A DNA stretch of 64,000 nt, taken from positions 1-64,000 of the forward strand of contig NZ_MDGK01000024.1 of the NCBI RefSeq assembly GCF_001870465.1, read 5' to 3'. Made by a program: the position numbers and the translations under genes. This stretch comes from Pseudomonas extremorientalis. GTDB lineage: Bacteria > Pseudomonadota > Gammaproteobacteria > Pseudomonadales > Pseudomonadaceae. This document shows positions 28,047-37,442 of this stretch, in pieces (within the stretch, counting starts at the first letter, position 1; every line of letters starts with the position of its first letter). The notes under the pieces were generated by a model. The model had not been told where the DNA came from and did not search any database. It worked only from the letters and a program-made list of their open reading frames with translations.

Positions 28047-28478
28047 TTAGCTTGATGGACAGAGACGTTCCATGCGCCAGAAGCAGTTTTCTTCACCGAC
28101 GATACTCAGCCCCATGCGCTGATAGAGCCTTCGGGCCGGATTGGTCTTGAACACGGTCAGACGCAGCAACCCCAGGACCTGAGCTTTGAGCGCCATCTGC
28201 TCCAAGACCCAACTGCCCGCGCCCTGCCCACGACATGCCGCAAGCATATGCAGCTCACGGATATAGAGTGCGCGGCTGTCGCGGCTCAAACTGATAAAGC
28301 CCAACACGGTCTCGTCGTTGCAGATCAGCCAGTTTTCGCGGCCCGCCCAAGCCACATCGAAGCCGTCGTTGGACCACACCAGATCGTATTGCAGGTAATA
28401 GCGACTCATGGCCTCAAAGGTCAGGGTTCGGGCGAACGGCAAGTCCTGGTCCGTCGCAGCGCGCAGGTGAAACGCCAT
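28047..28478 (-). CDS. GNAT-family N-acetyltransferase
   Basis: A 143-residue GCN5-related acetyltransferase. The acetyl-CoA binding loop is seen in LHMLAACRGQGAGSWVLEQM, followed by the LRLTVFKTNPARRLYQRMGLSIVGEE segment typical of motif B. It starts exactly next to the stop of the nitrilase-family gene, so both are one operon. The acceptor is unknown. Confidence 0.85.
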   Translation of the reverse strand: MAFHLRAATDQDLPFARTLTFEAMSRYYLQYDLVWSNDGFDVAWAGRENWLICNDETVLGFISLSRDSRALYIRELHMLAACRGQGAGSWVLEQMALKAQVLGLLRLTVFKTNPARRLYQRMGLSIVGEENCFWRMERLCPSS

Positions 28479-29228
28479 TTACAGCGCTACCACTTGGCCA
28501 GCCCACACGGCGCCATGACGACGGGCGATTACCAGCGCATCACCCAGGCCCGACGCAGCAGCCAGTAAACGGCCATCTGCGGCCCAAATGACGCTGCGAC
28601 CGGCACACACATAGCCACCCGATGGCCCGCCATGGTTGGCTACCAGCACCACCAGGCCATGCTCGGCCGCATACCCCTGGAGCAACGCGCTGTCCGCTGC
28701 GTAGCCGCCTTCGCTGATCAACACACCGGCGGCATAGACAGTGGCGCCCACCTGGGCCGCCTGGCGCGGGTGACTGGCGCGGGAGAAATCCGCGCACACC
28801 GCCAGCGCAATCCGCTCATCGCCGATGTCGAGCGCCGCTCCCCCCTGCCCTGGGGCAAACGCCGCTTCTTCGCCTGGATGCAGATGCTGCTTGGTGTACA
28901 CCGCAAGAGAACCGTCTGCCCTCAACACCAGCGCGCCGATCAGCACACCTGCCCCAGGTGCCAGGCGAATCGGCATGCCGACCACCGCCGTCAAGCCCAA
29001 TTCCCGTGCCATTTCGCGCAGCGGTGCCAGCAGCGCGTCTTCGGGAGCAATCGCTAATTCGGCCGCGAGTGATGGTTCATAGCCGGTCAAAGACAGTTCC
29101 GGAAATACCAGCACGTGCACGCCATGTTCGGCCGCCGCGTGCATGAGGGCCAAGTGCCGTTCGATATTGGCCGGCACGTCGCCCGCGATGGAAACAGATT
29201 GAGCAGCAGCAAGGGTCAGGGCAGTCAT
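28479..29228 (-). CDS. Carbon-nitrogen hydrolase (nitrilase superfamily)
   Basis: A 249-residue cytoplasmic hydrolase of the nitrilase superfamily. The catalytic triad is E44 (FPELSLTGYE), K113 (YTKQHLHPGE) and C145 (LAVCADFSR). Such enzymes cleave amides or carbamoyl groups. The ATG at 29228 starts at the conserved TLAAAQ strand; upstream codons overlap the promoter area. It is co-transcribed with the GNAT gene. The substrate is unknown. Confidence 0.85.
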   Translation of the reverse strand: MTALTLAAAQSVSIAGDVPANIERHLALMHAAAEHGVHVLVFPELSLTGYEPSLAAELAIAPEDALLAPLREMARELGLTAVVGMPIRLAPGAGVLIGALVLRADGSLAVYTKQHLHPGEEAAFAPGQGGAALDIGDERIALAVCADFSRASHPRQAAQVGATVYAAGVLISEGGYAADSALLQGYAAEHGLVVLVANHGGPSGGYVCAGRSVIWAADGRLLAAASGLGDALVIARRHGAVWAGQVVAL

Positions 29229-29367
29229 GGTCGCGTCCAGGCAATCATCCAAGGTGTTGCAAGCATATCGCGGTCGATAGCGGTCAGTACCCCCGCGCAA
29301 TAGAAATTACTGATTGAATCCACCTGCGTGCCTCTAGTAAGCTCCCCCCATCATTTGGAGACACACC

Positions 29368-29502
29368 ATGTTGCAACTCACCCCCACTCAGGTTTGCCCT
29401 GTTGCCAGCGCCCCGCGCTCGGTATCGGCTACCCGTGTGAACGGTTCGAGCGCACTGGTCAGCTTTTATTTTGGGTATTGGTTTAGCCACTGGCGCGCCT
29501 GA
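29368..29502 (+). CDS. Aromatic-rich leader peptide 1 (attenuator)
   Basis: A 44-codon open frame with GGAG 7 bases upstream of its ATG. Residues 33-42 read FYFGYWFSHW, so eight of ten residues are Phe, Tyr or Trp except Gly, Ser and His. The stop at 29500-29502 lies 53 bases before a strong terminator and 334 bases before a DAHP synthase gene. This is the form of a translation-dependent transcription attenuator sensing charged aromatic tRNAs. The frame is shorter than most gene finders accept. Confidence 0.8.
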   Translation: MLQLTPTQVCPVASAPRSVSATRVNGSSALVSFYFGYWFSHWRA

Positions 29503-29552
29503 TACCTGAAATCGGCGCCCACTACTCAAGGGGTCGCCTACCAGAGAAATCC

Positions 29553-29592
29553 AAACCCCCGGTCGGCTCCCCGACCGGGGGTTTTGTTTTTT
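29553..29592 (+). terminator. Attenuator terminator before DAHP synthase
   Basis: A perfect 11-base stem CCCCCGGTCGG (29556-29566) and CCGACCGGGGG (29571-29581) with a four-base CTCC loop, then TTTTGTTTTTT. GGTCG at 29532-29536 could pair with CGACC in the 3' arm as part of an anti-terminator, but this needs folding to test. Confidence 0.85.
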
Positions 29593-29635
29593 CAGGCCCC
29601 AATATTTTTTGACGAACACTTAAAGGACACACGAC

Positions 29636-29788
29636 ATGAACTACGCCACCTATTACCGCTACGACACTTCCACTGCATGGCGATTTAGCCAGCTCCGCTC
29701 GGGACAGCCTGCCGCCTCCGATCGGTCACCTATGGGTGGCAAGCCAACACACACAGCCAATACGGCCCACTGTCGAACACCCCAGTAG
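29636..29788 (+). CDS. Tyrosine-rich leader peptide 2
   Basis: A 50-codon frame with AAAGGA 8 bases before its ATG. It opens MNYATYYRY, with four Tyr in nine residues, then Trp15 and Phe17. It lies beyond the first terminator and ends 48 bases before the DAHP synthase start. An imperfect hairpin at 29788-29822 (core GCGGG/CCCGC) overlaps its stop and abuts the synthase ribosome site. There is no T-run there, so this second element may act on translation. Being a chance frame is less likely given the ribosome site and Tyr run. Confidence 0.6.
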   Translation: MNYATYYRYDTSTAWRFSQLRSGQPAASDRSPMGGKPTHTANTAHCRTPQ

Positions 29789-29836
29789 GGCCAGGCGCGC
29801 GGGAACAGCCCGCCGCTTGCCCAGGAAGCCTTGAAT

Positions 29837-30907
29837 ATGAACTCTGCCACCGCCGCTCTGCCCGTTTCTGCCCTGACCAGCGCCAATGAAGCCCTGACCC
29901 AGCGCTTGCCCAGCGCGCTTGATTTAAAGCTCAAGCTGCCGCTCAGCCCGTTCCTCAATGAACAAGTCCACGCCCATCGCCACGCCGTGCGCGCTATCCT
30001 CAATGGTCAGGATTCACGTTTGCTGGTGATCGTCGGCCCGTGCTCGATCCACGACCCGGAGTCGGCCATGGAATACGCACGCAACCTGAGGAAACTCGCA
30101 CTCGAAGTGAGCGACCAGATGTTGCTGGTGATCCGCGCCTACGTCGAAAAACCGCGCACCACCATCGGCTGGAAAGGCCTTGCCTACGACCCGCACCTGG
30201 ACGGCAGCGACGACATGGCCGCGGGTCTCAGCCTGTCCCGCGAACTGATGCGCGAAATGCTGCGCCTGGGCCTGCCGGTCGCCACTGAGCTGCTGCAACC
30301 GATGGCCGCCGGCTACTTCGATGACCTGCTCAGTTGGGTCGCGATTGGCGCACGCACCACCGAATCACAGATCCACCGCGAAATGGCCAGCGGCCTGGGC
30401 ATGCCCGTGGGCTTCAAGAACGGCACCGACGGCGGCGTGGCGATTGCCTGCGACGCGATGCGCTCGGCGTCCCACCCGCACCGTCACTTCGGCGTCGACA
30501 GCCAGGGGCACCCGGCGATCATCCAGACCCCGGGCAACCCCGACACCCACCTGGTGCTGCGCGGCGGCCACCGTGGGCCGAACTACGATGCGCAAAGCGT
30601 GGCGCAGGTGAAACACGACCTGGCCAAGTCCAAGGTGGCGGCGCGGATCATGGTCGATTGCAGCCATGCCAACAGCGGCAAAGACCCGCTGCGTCAACCG
30701 GCGGTGTTCAACGACGTGCTGGAGCATCGCTTGCAGGGCGACACGTCGCTGATCGGCATGATGCTCGAAAGCCACCTGTTCGAAGGCTGCCAGCCGTTGA
30801 GCGCATCGATGAAGTACGGCGTGTCGGTGACCGATGGCTGCCTGGGCTGGGATGCCACCGAGCAGTTGTTGCGTAGCGCTGCCGAGCGTCTTCGCGCACA
30901 AGGCTGA
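29837..30907 (+). CDS. 3-deoxy-7-phosphoheptulonate synthase (class I DAHP synthase)
   Basis: A 356-residue AroF/AroG/AroH-type enzyme that joins phosphoenolpyruvate and erythrose 4-phosphate at the entry to the shikimate pathway. Family motifs are VIVGPCSIHDP, VIRAYVEKPRTTIGWKG, GFKNGTDG and MVDCSHANSGK, carrying PEP and metal ligands. AGGAAG at 29823-29828 serves the ATG at 29837. Two aromatic-rich leader frames and a terminator precede it, so expression is probably attenuated by aromatic amino-acid supply. Which amino acid inhibits the enzyme cannot be told by eye. Confidence 0.93.
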   Translation: MNSATAALPVSALTSANEALTQRLPSALDLKLKLPLSPFLNEQVHAHRHAVRAILNGQDSRLLVIVGPCSIHDPESAMEYARNLRKLALEVSDQMLLVIRAYVEKPRTTIGWKGLAYDPHLDGSDDMAAGLSLSRELMREMLRLGLPVATELLQPMAAGYFDDLLSWVAIGARTTESQIHREMASGLGMPVGFKNGTDGGVAIACDAMRSASHPHRHFGVDSQGHPAIIQTPGNPDTHLVLRGGHRGPNYDAQSVAQVKHDLAKSKVAARIMVDCSHANSGKDPLRQPAVFNDVLEHRLQGDTSLIGMMLESHLFEGCQPLSASMKYGVSVTDGCLGWDATEQLLRSAAERLRAQG

Positions 30908-31124
30908 ACGACCAAGGCGCTGCCACATCGTGTACGGCGCCTCATCAAATTGCTCGAGTTTCGCAAACACCAGGCGTCAGTGCCGCTGTGAACGACTGCG
31001 GCTCGGGATGGGCGTGAACAATCAAAAACCTTCACGTGAGTTCCTCAAACAGCGCAGGCATGTTTCATGCTCTATCAGGGTCACGCCATTGCCTTGGAAA
31101 CACGTTGCGCAGGTCCGTCTGCAA
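30908..31124. other. Intergenic region, nothing recognised
   Basis: This stretch follows the DAHP synthase stop. No clear terminator, RNA or gene was seen. Together with the remnant at 31125-31340 and the dkgB upstream region it makes a 622-base gap without an intact gene. Confidence 0.4.
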
Positions 31125-31340
31125 TTAATCCAGGTTGCGGAGCTGGTTCACGGTGCAGCCGAACGCCCGGGCGAACAGCGCAAAGTCCGGGTTACATGGC
31201 AGCACCACCAGCGGGCAGTCCAACTCCTCCGTCAACTCGGCCGGGTAGTCCAGCACTAACAGGGCGGCATCGGCTTCGGTGCGCAGGGCGGCGTCGAGCA
31301 TGGCATCGAGGGCCTCACGGTTGCCCCAGATGGCCTTGGG
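31125..31340 (-). pseudogene. C-terminal gene remnant, family unsure
   Basis: On the minus strand an uninterrupted frame of about 72 codons ends in TAA at 31125-31127 and reads like the C-terminal part of a conserved enzyme ([17 protein letters not shown] ... DYPAELTEELDCPLVVL ... FALFARAFGC). It has protein-like composition but no start with a ribosome site; the only ATG (31301) would give 58 residues. It resembles pieces of CoA-ligase or thiamine-diphosphate enzymes, which I cannot decide between. Its 5' part seems deleted. Confidence 0.4.
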
Positions 31341-31529
31341 TCATGCGGAGGTTTCCTTGGATTGAGTCGCCAGCATGACTCTACATCGTCGCGAAAGCCC
31401 GGCGACACCCATCCAGCCCCCCGTAAATTCGTGATCTGCGGTAAAGAGTCCTTTTCGGGTTCGACGGTTTTTCCGAAGGAGCAACAGGCGGATACTCGAC
31501 TCCATTGTTCCCCCCTTCAGGAGTTACTG

Positions 31530-32345
31530 ATGTCCACCACGCAAAACGTTCCGGCCTTTGGCCTAGGCACCTTCCGTCTGCAAGGTCAGGTGGTGATCGA
31601 TTCCGTCAGCACCGGCCTCGAGCTGGGCTACCGCGTCATCGATACGGCGCAAATCTACGAGAACGAAACCGACGTCGGCCAGGCCATTGCCGACAGCGGC
31701 ATCCCGCGCGATGAGCTGTTCATCACCAGCAAGATCTGGATCGCCAACTTCGCCGACGGCCAGTTGATTCCAAGCCTGAAAGAAAGCCTGCGCAAACTGA
31801 AAACCGACTTCCTGGACCTTACCCTGATCCACTGGCCCTCGCCGGAAGACCAGGTGCCTGTCGCCGAGTTCATGGGCCAGTTGCTGGAAGCCAAGCGCCT
31901 GGGCCTGACCCGACAGATCGGCATCTCCAACTTCACCATCGACCTGATGAAGCAAGCGATTGCGGCGGTGGGTGCGCAGAATATCGCCACCAACCAGATC
32001 GAGCTGCACCCCTACCTGCAAAACCGCAAGGTCGTGGACTTCGCCACCGCCAACGGTATCCAGATCACGTCCTACATGACCCTGGCCTACGGCGAAGTGC
32101 TCAAGGACCCGGTGATCCGGCAAATCGCCGAACGCCATCAGGCGACCCCGGCGCAAGTGACGCTGGCCTGGGCCATGCAACTGGGTTACGCCGTCATCCC
32201 GTCGTCGACCAAACGCGTCAACCTGGAAAGCAACCTCAAGGCCCTGCAACTGACCTTGAGCCCTGCCGACATGGTACAGATTGCCGAGCTGGAACGCGGT
32301 CATCGCCTGACCAGCCCCAAGGGTATCGCCCCGCAGTGGGACTAA
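31530..32345 (+). CDS. dkgB: 2,5-diketo-D-gluconate reductase B-like aldo/keto reductase
   Basis: A 271-residue NADPH-dependent aldo/keto reductase with a TIM-barrel. The catalytic tetrad is D38 (VIDTAQ), Y43 (IYENE), K68 (ITSKIW) and H101 (LIHWPSP), and the cofactor segment is [14 protein letters not shown]. Length and pattern match E. coli DkgB, which reduces methylglyoxal and diketogluconate. AGGAG 6 bases upstream fixes the ATG at 31530. Its end overlaps the convergent receiver-like gene by 4 bases. Confidence 0.88.
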   Translation: MSTTQNVPAFGLGTFRLQGQVVIDSVSTGLELGYRVIDTAQIYENETDVGQAIADSGIPRDELFITSKIWIANFADGQLIPSLKESLRKLKTDFLDLTLIHWPSPEDQVPVAEFMGQLLEAKRLGLTRQIGISNFTIDLMKQAIAAVGAQNIATNQIELHPYLQNRKVVDFATANGIQITSYMTLAYGEVLKDPVIRQIAERHQATPAQVTLAWAMQLGYAVIPSSTKRVNLESNLKALQLTLSPADMVQIAELERGHRLTSPKGIAPQWD

Positions 32346-32764
32346 ACTCCGGCCACAGGCGTGCGGGATAATTCCCGCAGCCATGGCAGCACGCGCAGGC
32401 CTGTGGCGGCCACGGGCGGGTCGATGATGTCCATGAAGTGTTCGAGGTTGACGTTGTCCGGCACGCCGGGCAGGCGTACCAGCACCGCCGGCGTTGCGTC
32501 GGCAGACAGGCCCAGATCCAGGTGATCATAGACCAGCACATGATGCACCTGGGGTTGAGGACCGCAGGTGTGGATCGCCAGCCCCGCGTTGATGATCAGG
32601 ACATCGAACGGCTGCGCCGGGATGGCGGTGAGCAGTTGGACCTCTTCGAAGGTCTGCACCGGAACGATCCGGTGATAACCCAACTGGTTGAGCATTTTTT
32701 CGATATACAGGCGTTGCAGGTGTTGCTCATCGGCAATCAGGATGGTCAGTGCTTTGTTTGGCAT
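32342..32764 (-). CDS. Stand-alone degenerate receiver-domain protein
   Basis: A 140-residue protein that aligns with CheY-like receivers ([23 protein letters not shown] at the start). The acidic pair D12/E13 is kept, but the phospho-acceptor position in FDVLIINAG is Asn59 instead of Asp and the conserved Lys is not evident. It therefore probably cannot be phosphorylated in the usual way. It lies 134 bases beyond the BvgS-like kinase on the same strand, so it may be a decoy or connector for that system. Confidence 0.65.
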   Translation of the reverse strand: MPNKALTILIADEQHLQRLYIEKMLNQLGYHRIVPVQTFEEVQLLTAIPAQPFDVLIINAGLAIHTCGPQPQVHHVLVYDHLDLGLSADATPAVLVRLPGVPDNVNLEHFMDIIDPPVAATGLRVLPWLRELSRTPVAGV

Positions 32765-32898
32765 GGCGAACCCCTGGGCAGGCAGTGCTCGTCAGTGAGC
32801 GAGGCCCATTTTCCAGACATATGCCGACGATAAAATCAGGCTTGTTCCCGTTCTATGTAGGAGTTCTCCCAAACCTGCCGAGCGGCTGTCCGCTTCGG

Positions 32899-35800
32899 TC
32901 AAGCCTGCTTGCAGTACTGACTCAGGCCATGATGCAAACCATCGATAGCCACGCTCAATGCCGCCACCGCCACCGCCACCGCATCGCCGTCGCGCCTTTC
33001 GCACGCGTCCTCCAAAGCCTCGCAACAGGCGATCAGCGCCTGGGCCTTGACCATGCGCGCACCGCCTTTGACACGATGAGCCAGGTCATACAACTTGGCG
33101 AAATCGGCCCGGTCCTGCAGGGTCGACAGCATTCGGAGGTCCTCTGCAAGGCTAGTGAGCAAGGGTGCCAGCAAGTCGTTGAGCACAGCCGTGTCGCCAC
33201 CTGTCAGCATCGCCAGCGAGCCCAAATCAAATTGCGCTTGGGCTTCATCCGTTGCAGCGCTGGCCGTGCGCGATGCCAAGGCCGCACGTAGATCGTCAAG
33301 TCCCGTCGGCTTGAACAGGCAACCGTCCATGCCGGCCTGTCGGCAGCGCTCGACTTCCTCAGGCTGGGCGTTGGCGGTAAATCCCAGTACCAGGCAAGGT
33401 ACCAGGCCACGTTGCCGTTCCTGGGCACGAATATTACGCGCCAACGTGTAGCCGTCCATGACGGGCATATTGCTGTCAGTGATCACCCCGTCAAAATACC
33501 CGCCTTGCCAAAGTGCAAAGCCTTCGGCGCCATCCTCGGCCGTAACGATGTGATGCCCCAGGAAGGTCAACTGTCGAGCCAGCAGCAAGCGGTTGGCCGG
33601 ATAGTCATCGACCACCAGAAGTTTCAATGCCTGCGTGACAGGAGCACAGGGGACAGATGAGCAAACCGGTGCTGCCGTGGTCAACGCCAGTGCCAGTGTC
33701 ACATCCACCCGCGTCCCCTTCCCCAGCACGCTGCTCAGGTGCAGCTGGCCGCCCATCATCTCGCACAGGTTACGGCTGATCACCAACCCCAGGCCCGAAC
33801 CGCTACGTGCCGATTGCTCGTTATTGCTGCCCTGGATGAAGGGGTTGAACAAACGCAGCTGATCTTCGGCACTGATGCCGATCCCCGTATCTTCCACGCA
33901 AAGCCGCAGATTCAAATGCTCCCCGGCCAACACCGATGCGGCTTGGGCACCCAAGCGTATGTGACCGGAAGAGGTGAATTTGATGGCATTGCCTAACAGG
34001 TTCGACACCACTTGCTTGAAACGCAACGGATCGACCAGTACCGGCCGGTCGATCATCGGGTCCAGCTCGACATGCAACAACAGGCCCTTGTCCCGCGCCA
34101 GCCCTTCGAACACCCGCGCCACAGAGGCCAACAGCTCGTGCAGGTTGGCCGGCTCCAGGGTCAGGGACAGGTGGCCGGTTTCTATTCGCGCAATGTCCAG
34201 GATATCGCCGATCAGCTCCAGCAAGCTGTGCGAAGCCACCGACGCCACTTCCAGCGCATCTCGGTCCACATACCCCTGCTCAGCGTTTTGCTGGGCGAGT
34301 TCAATCATGCCGATCACCGCGTTCATCGGCGTTCGGATCTCATGACTCATCGTCGCCAGGAACGTGGTCTTGGCACGGTTGGCGGCGTCCGCTTCTTCCT
34401 TGGCTTCCCGAAGTTCGCCCAACAGGCGTTGACGTTCGCTCACATCCACCCAACCGGCAATCATGCCCACCACGTTACCGTTGCTATCACGGTACGGCAG
34501 CATCCACTGGTAAATCGTCAGCACACCGCCACCGGGCACCTTCAGCACCCGGTCGTGAATCTGCGGCTCACCGCGCGCCATCAAGTCCAGGTAGTCGGCA
34601 TGGAACGACTGGGCCTGGGGCGGGTTGCCCGTATCGGTCTCCACAACGGTCTTGCCGATCACGTCCTCCAGCTTGAAGCCGAACACGTCAAGGTACGCGT
34701 TGTTGCACGCCATCAAGCGCCCCTGGCGGTCGCGCACGTAAATCGGGTGAGGCGTGCCGTCGATCAGCACGCTCATAAACCGCATCTGGTCGCTCAAGGC
34801 GCGTTCGGCCTGGGCACGCTTGCGAATCAGGTTACGCAGGTAGAACACCCAACCCAGGGTGATCAGCAACAACAATGCGGCCAGGCCAAACCCTTGGATG
34901 ATTACATTGCGATGACTGACCCAGTAGCTGTCTTCAATGATGATTTCACTGCGCCAATGATTAGTCAGTCCGTCCATTTCTTCAGGCGAAATGCTCAACA
35001 GCGCTTTCTCGAGGATCGAATACAATTCCAACTGGCTGCGGTTGACGCCGAAGGCAATCCGCGCCGGTTCCGTACCGACCGTGCTGGTGATACGCAGACG
35101 ATCGCGATAGCTGCGCGTGATCATGTAGCGTGCGCTGATCAACGAAATGACTGTCGCGTCGGCATTGCCCTTGGCCACCCATTCCATAGCCTGCTCAGGG
35201 TTTTCGACGTCGACAAACACGATCCCCGGATAGTCCTGCGCGATTTGCGCAGCGAGGCTGTTGCCACCGATGACCGCCAGGCGTTTCCCCGGCATGTCCT
35301 CCAGGGTCAGCAGACGTTGGTCGTCGGCGCGCGCCACAAGCACATAGGGATTGGACAGGTAAGGCCGGGTAAAGCGAACCTTTTCGGAACGCTCGATACT
35401 GGGCGTGATCACCGCCAGCATGTCCATTTGGCCGGCGCTGACCTCGTCGACTTGCCGAGGCAGCGAACTGCCCTGCACCACCTCGAACTTCAAGCCCGTG
35501 CGCAAGCTGATACGCGACAAGACCTCATCACTCAACCCCGCGAACTGCCCTTGCTCATTGAAAAATGACAGCGGCACGAACTTATCCAGTACTGCCACTC
35601 TCACCCGGGGATGCTTCTCCAGCCAACGCTGCTCGCTGTCACTCAAGCGCAATCGGTCAGCCTCCAGGAACCCACTGCCGCCGGCACTCCAGCGACGCAG
35701 GATTTCCATCTGCTGGCTGGCCGGGATAACTGCCAGCGCGGCATTGATGATCGTCAACAGACGCTGGTTGTCGGCAGTAAACGCGAACCCGAACGGGTTG

Positions 35801-36513
35801 ACCTCCAGCGCGGAGAAGTCTGCCATGCGCACGTTATTAAGGTGGTTCTTGTTGATCAGATAGCGGGCGCTGATGGCATCGCCCAGGTAGACATCCGCCT
35901 GGCCGAAAGCCACGGCACCGATGGCCTGATGAGTCGAACCGTACAACAACAGTTGCGCCTGGGGGTAAAAGGCCTGGACAGCTTCGGGTTGCATATAGTG
36001 GTAGAGCATCGCCACGCGCTTGCCGGCCAGGTCGGCGCTCAAGGAATGGCTTTCACCCGTGCGGGTCACCAGCACCGGTTGATCATTGGCGTAGGAACGC
36101 GACAGTACCAACGCCTTGTCGGCCGCCTCATAACCATTGGCCGACCCCACCAGATCCACCTCGCCCAGCTTGAGCGCCTCGATCACTTCATCACGGGTGT
36201 CGTAGCGCCGAACCTCGATAGGTACATTCAAGATCAGGCTGATCAGCCACGTGTAGTCAGCCGTGATGCCTTCAAAATCGTTGTCGTTGCTCAGGTCGAA
36301 CGGTGCGTAGTCGGGTGCCGACACGCCCATCACCAACGTGCGGCGCTCGCGCAACCACTGCCAGTCGCTGTCATCCAGCGCTACTGTTGGGTGCTCCAGG
36401 GTGGAATGGCCGAGCAGTCGAAGGGCATGCGGTTCGTCCAGGGCCATCGCTGCACAGGGCAACAGCCCCATCAGCAGGATGGCCGTGAATGTCACCAGCC
36501 GGGAGATGGTCAT
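32899..36513 (-). CDS. BvgS/EvgS-like hybrid sensor histidine kinase
   Basis: A 1204-residue unorthodox sensor. In order: signal peptide (1-24), two tandem periplasmic SBP_bac_3-type Venus-flytrap domains (about 45-270 and 300-525), one membrane helix near 545-565, a PAS domain (about 590-700), a HisKA with H724 (MSHEIRTP), a HATPase (NLLGNAIKF, DTGIGIS, GSGLGL), a receiver with D1013 (ITDSNMP) and a C-terminal Hpt with H1146 (AHRVKGG). This is the full phosphorelay of the BvgS/EvgS group. It starts one base after the response-regulator gene. A GCC/ACC triplet repeat near 32960 encodes an Ala-Val run in the Hpt end. Confidence 0.93.
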   Translation of the reverse strand: MTISRLVTFTAILLMGLLPCAAMALDEPHALRLLGHSTLEHPTVALDDSDWQWLRERRTLVMGVSAPDYAPFDLSNDNDFEGITADYTWLISLILNVPIEVRRYDTRDEVIEALKLGEVDLVGSANGYEAADKALVLSRSYANDQPVLVTRTGESHSLSADLAGKRVAMLYHYMQPEAVQAFYPQAQLLLYGSTHQAIGAVAFGQADVYLGDAISARYLINKNHLNNVRMADFSALEVNPFGFAFTADNQRLLTIINAALAVIPASQQMEILRRWSAGGSGFLEADRLRLSDSEQRWLEKHPRVRVAVLDKFVPLSFFNEQGQFAGLSDEVLSRISLRTGLKFEVVQGSSLPRQVDEVSAGQMDMLAVITPSIERSEKVRFTRPYLSNPYVLVARADDQRLLTLEDMPGKRLAVIGGNSLAAQIAQDYPGIVFVDVENPEQAMEWVAKGNADATVISLISARYMITRSYRDRLRITSTVGTEPARIAFGVNRSQLELYSILEKALLSISPEEMDGLTNHWRSEIIIEDSYWVSHRNVIIQGFGLAALLLLITLGWVFYLRNLIRKRAQAERALSDQMRFMSVLIDGTPHPIYVRDRQGRLMACNNAYLDVFGFKLEDVIGKTVVETDTGNPPQAQSFHADYLDLMARGEPQIHDRVLKVPGGGVLTIYQWMLPYRDSNGNVVGMIAGWVDVSERQRLLGELREAKEEADAANRAKTTFLATMSHEIRTPMNAVIGMIELAQQNAEQGYVDRDALEVASVASHSLLELIGDILDIARIETGHLSLTLEPANLHELLASVARVFEGLARDKGLLLHVELDPMIDRPVLVDPLRFKQVVSNLLGNAIKFTSSGHIRLGAQAASVLAGEHLNLRLCVEDTGIGISAEDQLRLFNPFIQGSNNEQSARSGSGLGLVISRNLCEMMGGQLHLSSVLGKGTRVDVTLALALTTAAPVCSSVPCAPVTQALKLLVVDDYPANRLLLARQLTFLGHHIVTAEDGAEGFALWQGGYFDGVITDSNMPVMDGYTLARNIRAQERQRGLVPCLVLGFTANAQPEEVERCRQAGMDGCLFKPTGLDDLRAALASRTASAATDEAQAQFDLGSLAMLTGGDTAVLNDLLAPLLTSLAEDLRMLSTLQDRADFAKLYDLAHRVKGGARMVKAQALIACCEALEDACERRDGDAVAVAVAALSVAIDGLHHGLSQYCKQA

Positions 36514-36514
36514 T

Positions 36515-37141
36515 TCAGATCAGATGATTGCGCTGGGCAAACTTGGACAGGTGCACCACCGAGGACATGCGCAGCTTCTCTTTGAGGCGGGTCTTGTAGG
36601 TGCTGATGGTCTTGTGGCTCAAGAGCATATCCTCGGCGATTGACTTGTTGTCCAGGCCCAGCGCCAGTTTTTGCAGTACCGTCAATTCGCGGTCGGACAG
36701 CGCCTCCACCAACTCCTGTTCGGTGGTCTGCAAATCGTCGCGGCGCACGGAACTGGTGGCCGTGCTCGGGAAGCAACTGTAACCGGCCCTGATGGCCCTG
36801 ATCGCCTTTTGCAACTCGTCCAGTTCACCGGTCTTGGCAACAAAGCCCATGGCCCCGGCGCGCATGCAGCGAGTTGAGAAAAATACCGCCAGGTAGGACG
36901 TGAGCACCAGGATCTTGCAGGGCAGTCCCAGCGCCTTTATCCGGCTGATCACCTCCAGCCCGCCAAGCTTTGGCATTGCCAGATCGAGGATAACCAGATC
37001 CGGGCGCTCCTCCCGAGCAATCTGCATGGCGTCGGCGCCGTTGCCCGCTTCAAAGATGGTATCGAAGCCCTCCTGCTTCAACAGGTACTTCACGGTGGCG
37101 CGGATAAAAGGGTGATCGTCCACAATTAAAGCTTTGCTCAT
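36515..37141 (-). CDS. BvgA/EvgA-like LuxR-type response regulator
   Basis: A 208-residue response regulator. The receiver has IVDDHP and phospho-acceptor D53 (LVILDLAMP); the C-terminal LuxR-type helix-turn-helix is KLALGLDNKSIAEDMLLSHKTISTYKTRLKEKL. The start at 37141 (MSKALIVDD) is the family start; the longer frame upstream is not conserved. It is transcribed first, then the BvgS-like kinase one base later, so they are cognate partners. The stimulus and targets are unknown. Confidence 0.92.
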   Translation of the reverse strand: MSKALIVDDHPFIRATVKYLLKQEGFDTIFEAGNGADAMQIAREERPDLVILDLAMPKLGGLEVISRIKALGLPCKILVLTSYLAVFFSTRCMRAGAMGFVAKTGELDELQKAIRAIRAGYSCFPSTATSSVRRDDLQTTEQELVEALSDRELTVLQKLALGLDNKSIAEDMLLSHKTISTYKTRLKEKLRMSSVVHLSKFAQRNHLI

Positions 37142-37442
37142 AAGACTCCCCGAGGGATCAGTACGCTTACATATCACACGGGACCTATCTACCTGTGAAA
37201 AGTAACAGTTCCGACAAACGGTACTGATTACTCTGCATGACACTTCAGGCAGTACAGACCCCTCCTTTTGATAGAACACGCTAAACACGTAGAGCTGCGC
37301 CCTGCCTCCTGGGAAGACGCAAGCGCGCAACCTTAACAACGGCGTGTCCGCTCAAATGAAGGGATAGTCTCCAATACTTGTAGGACTTTTCCTTGTCATA
37401 GCATAGCCAGCTTTGCGCGGGGCAAGGCCCGACAGGCGGGGA
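37142..37442. other. 301-base intergenic region upstream of bvgA-like gene
   Basis: It separates the mgtC stop and the response-regulator start, both on the minus strand, and should carry the regulator's promoter. No gene, repeat or strong terminator was recognised by eye. Confidence 0.4.

Noticed and set aside
32955..32990. A GCC/ACC triplet repeat that looked like a tandem repeat locus
   Set aside because: It encodes the Ala-Val run at the end of the kinase Hpt domain and is short, so there is no need for a separate repeat feature.
34012..35568. A 518-codon plus-strand frame inside the BvgS-like kinase gene
   Set aside because: It lies antisense within an intact multi-domain kinase and has no recognisable domain.
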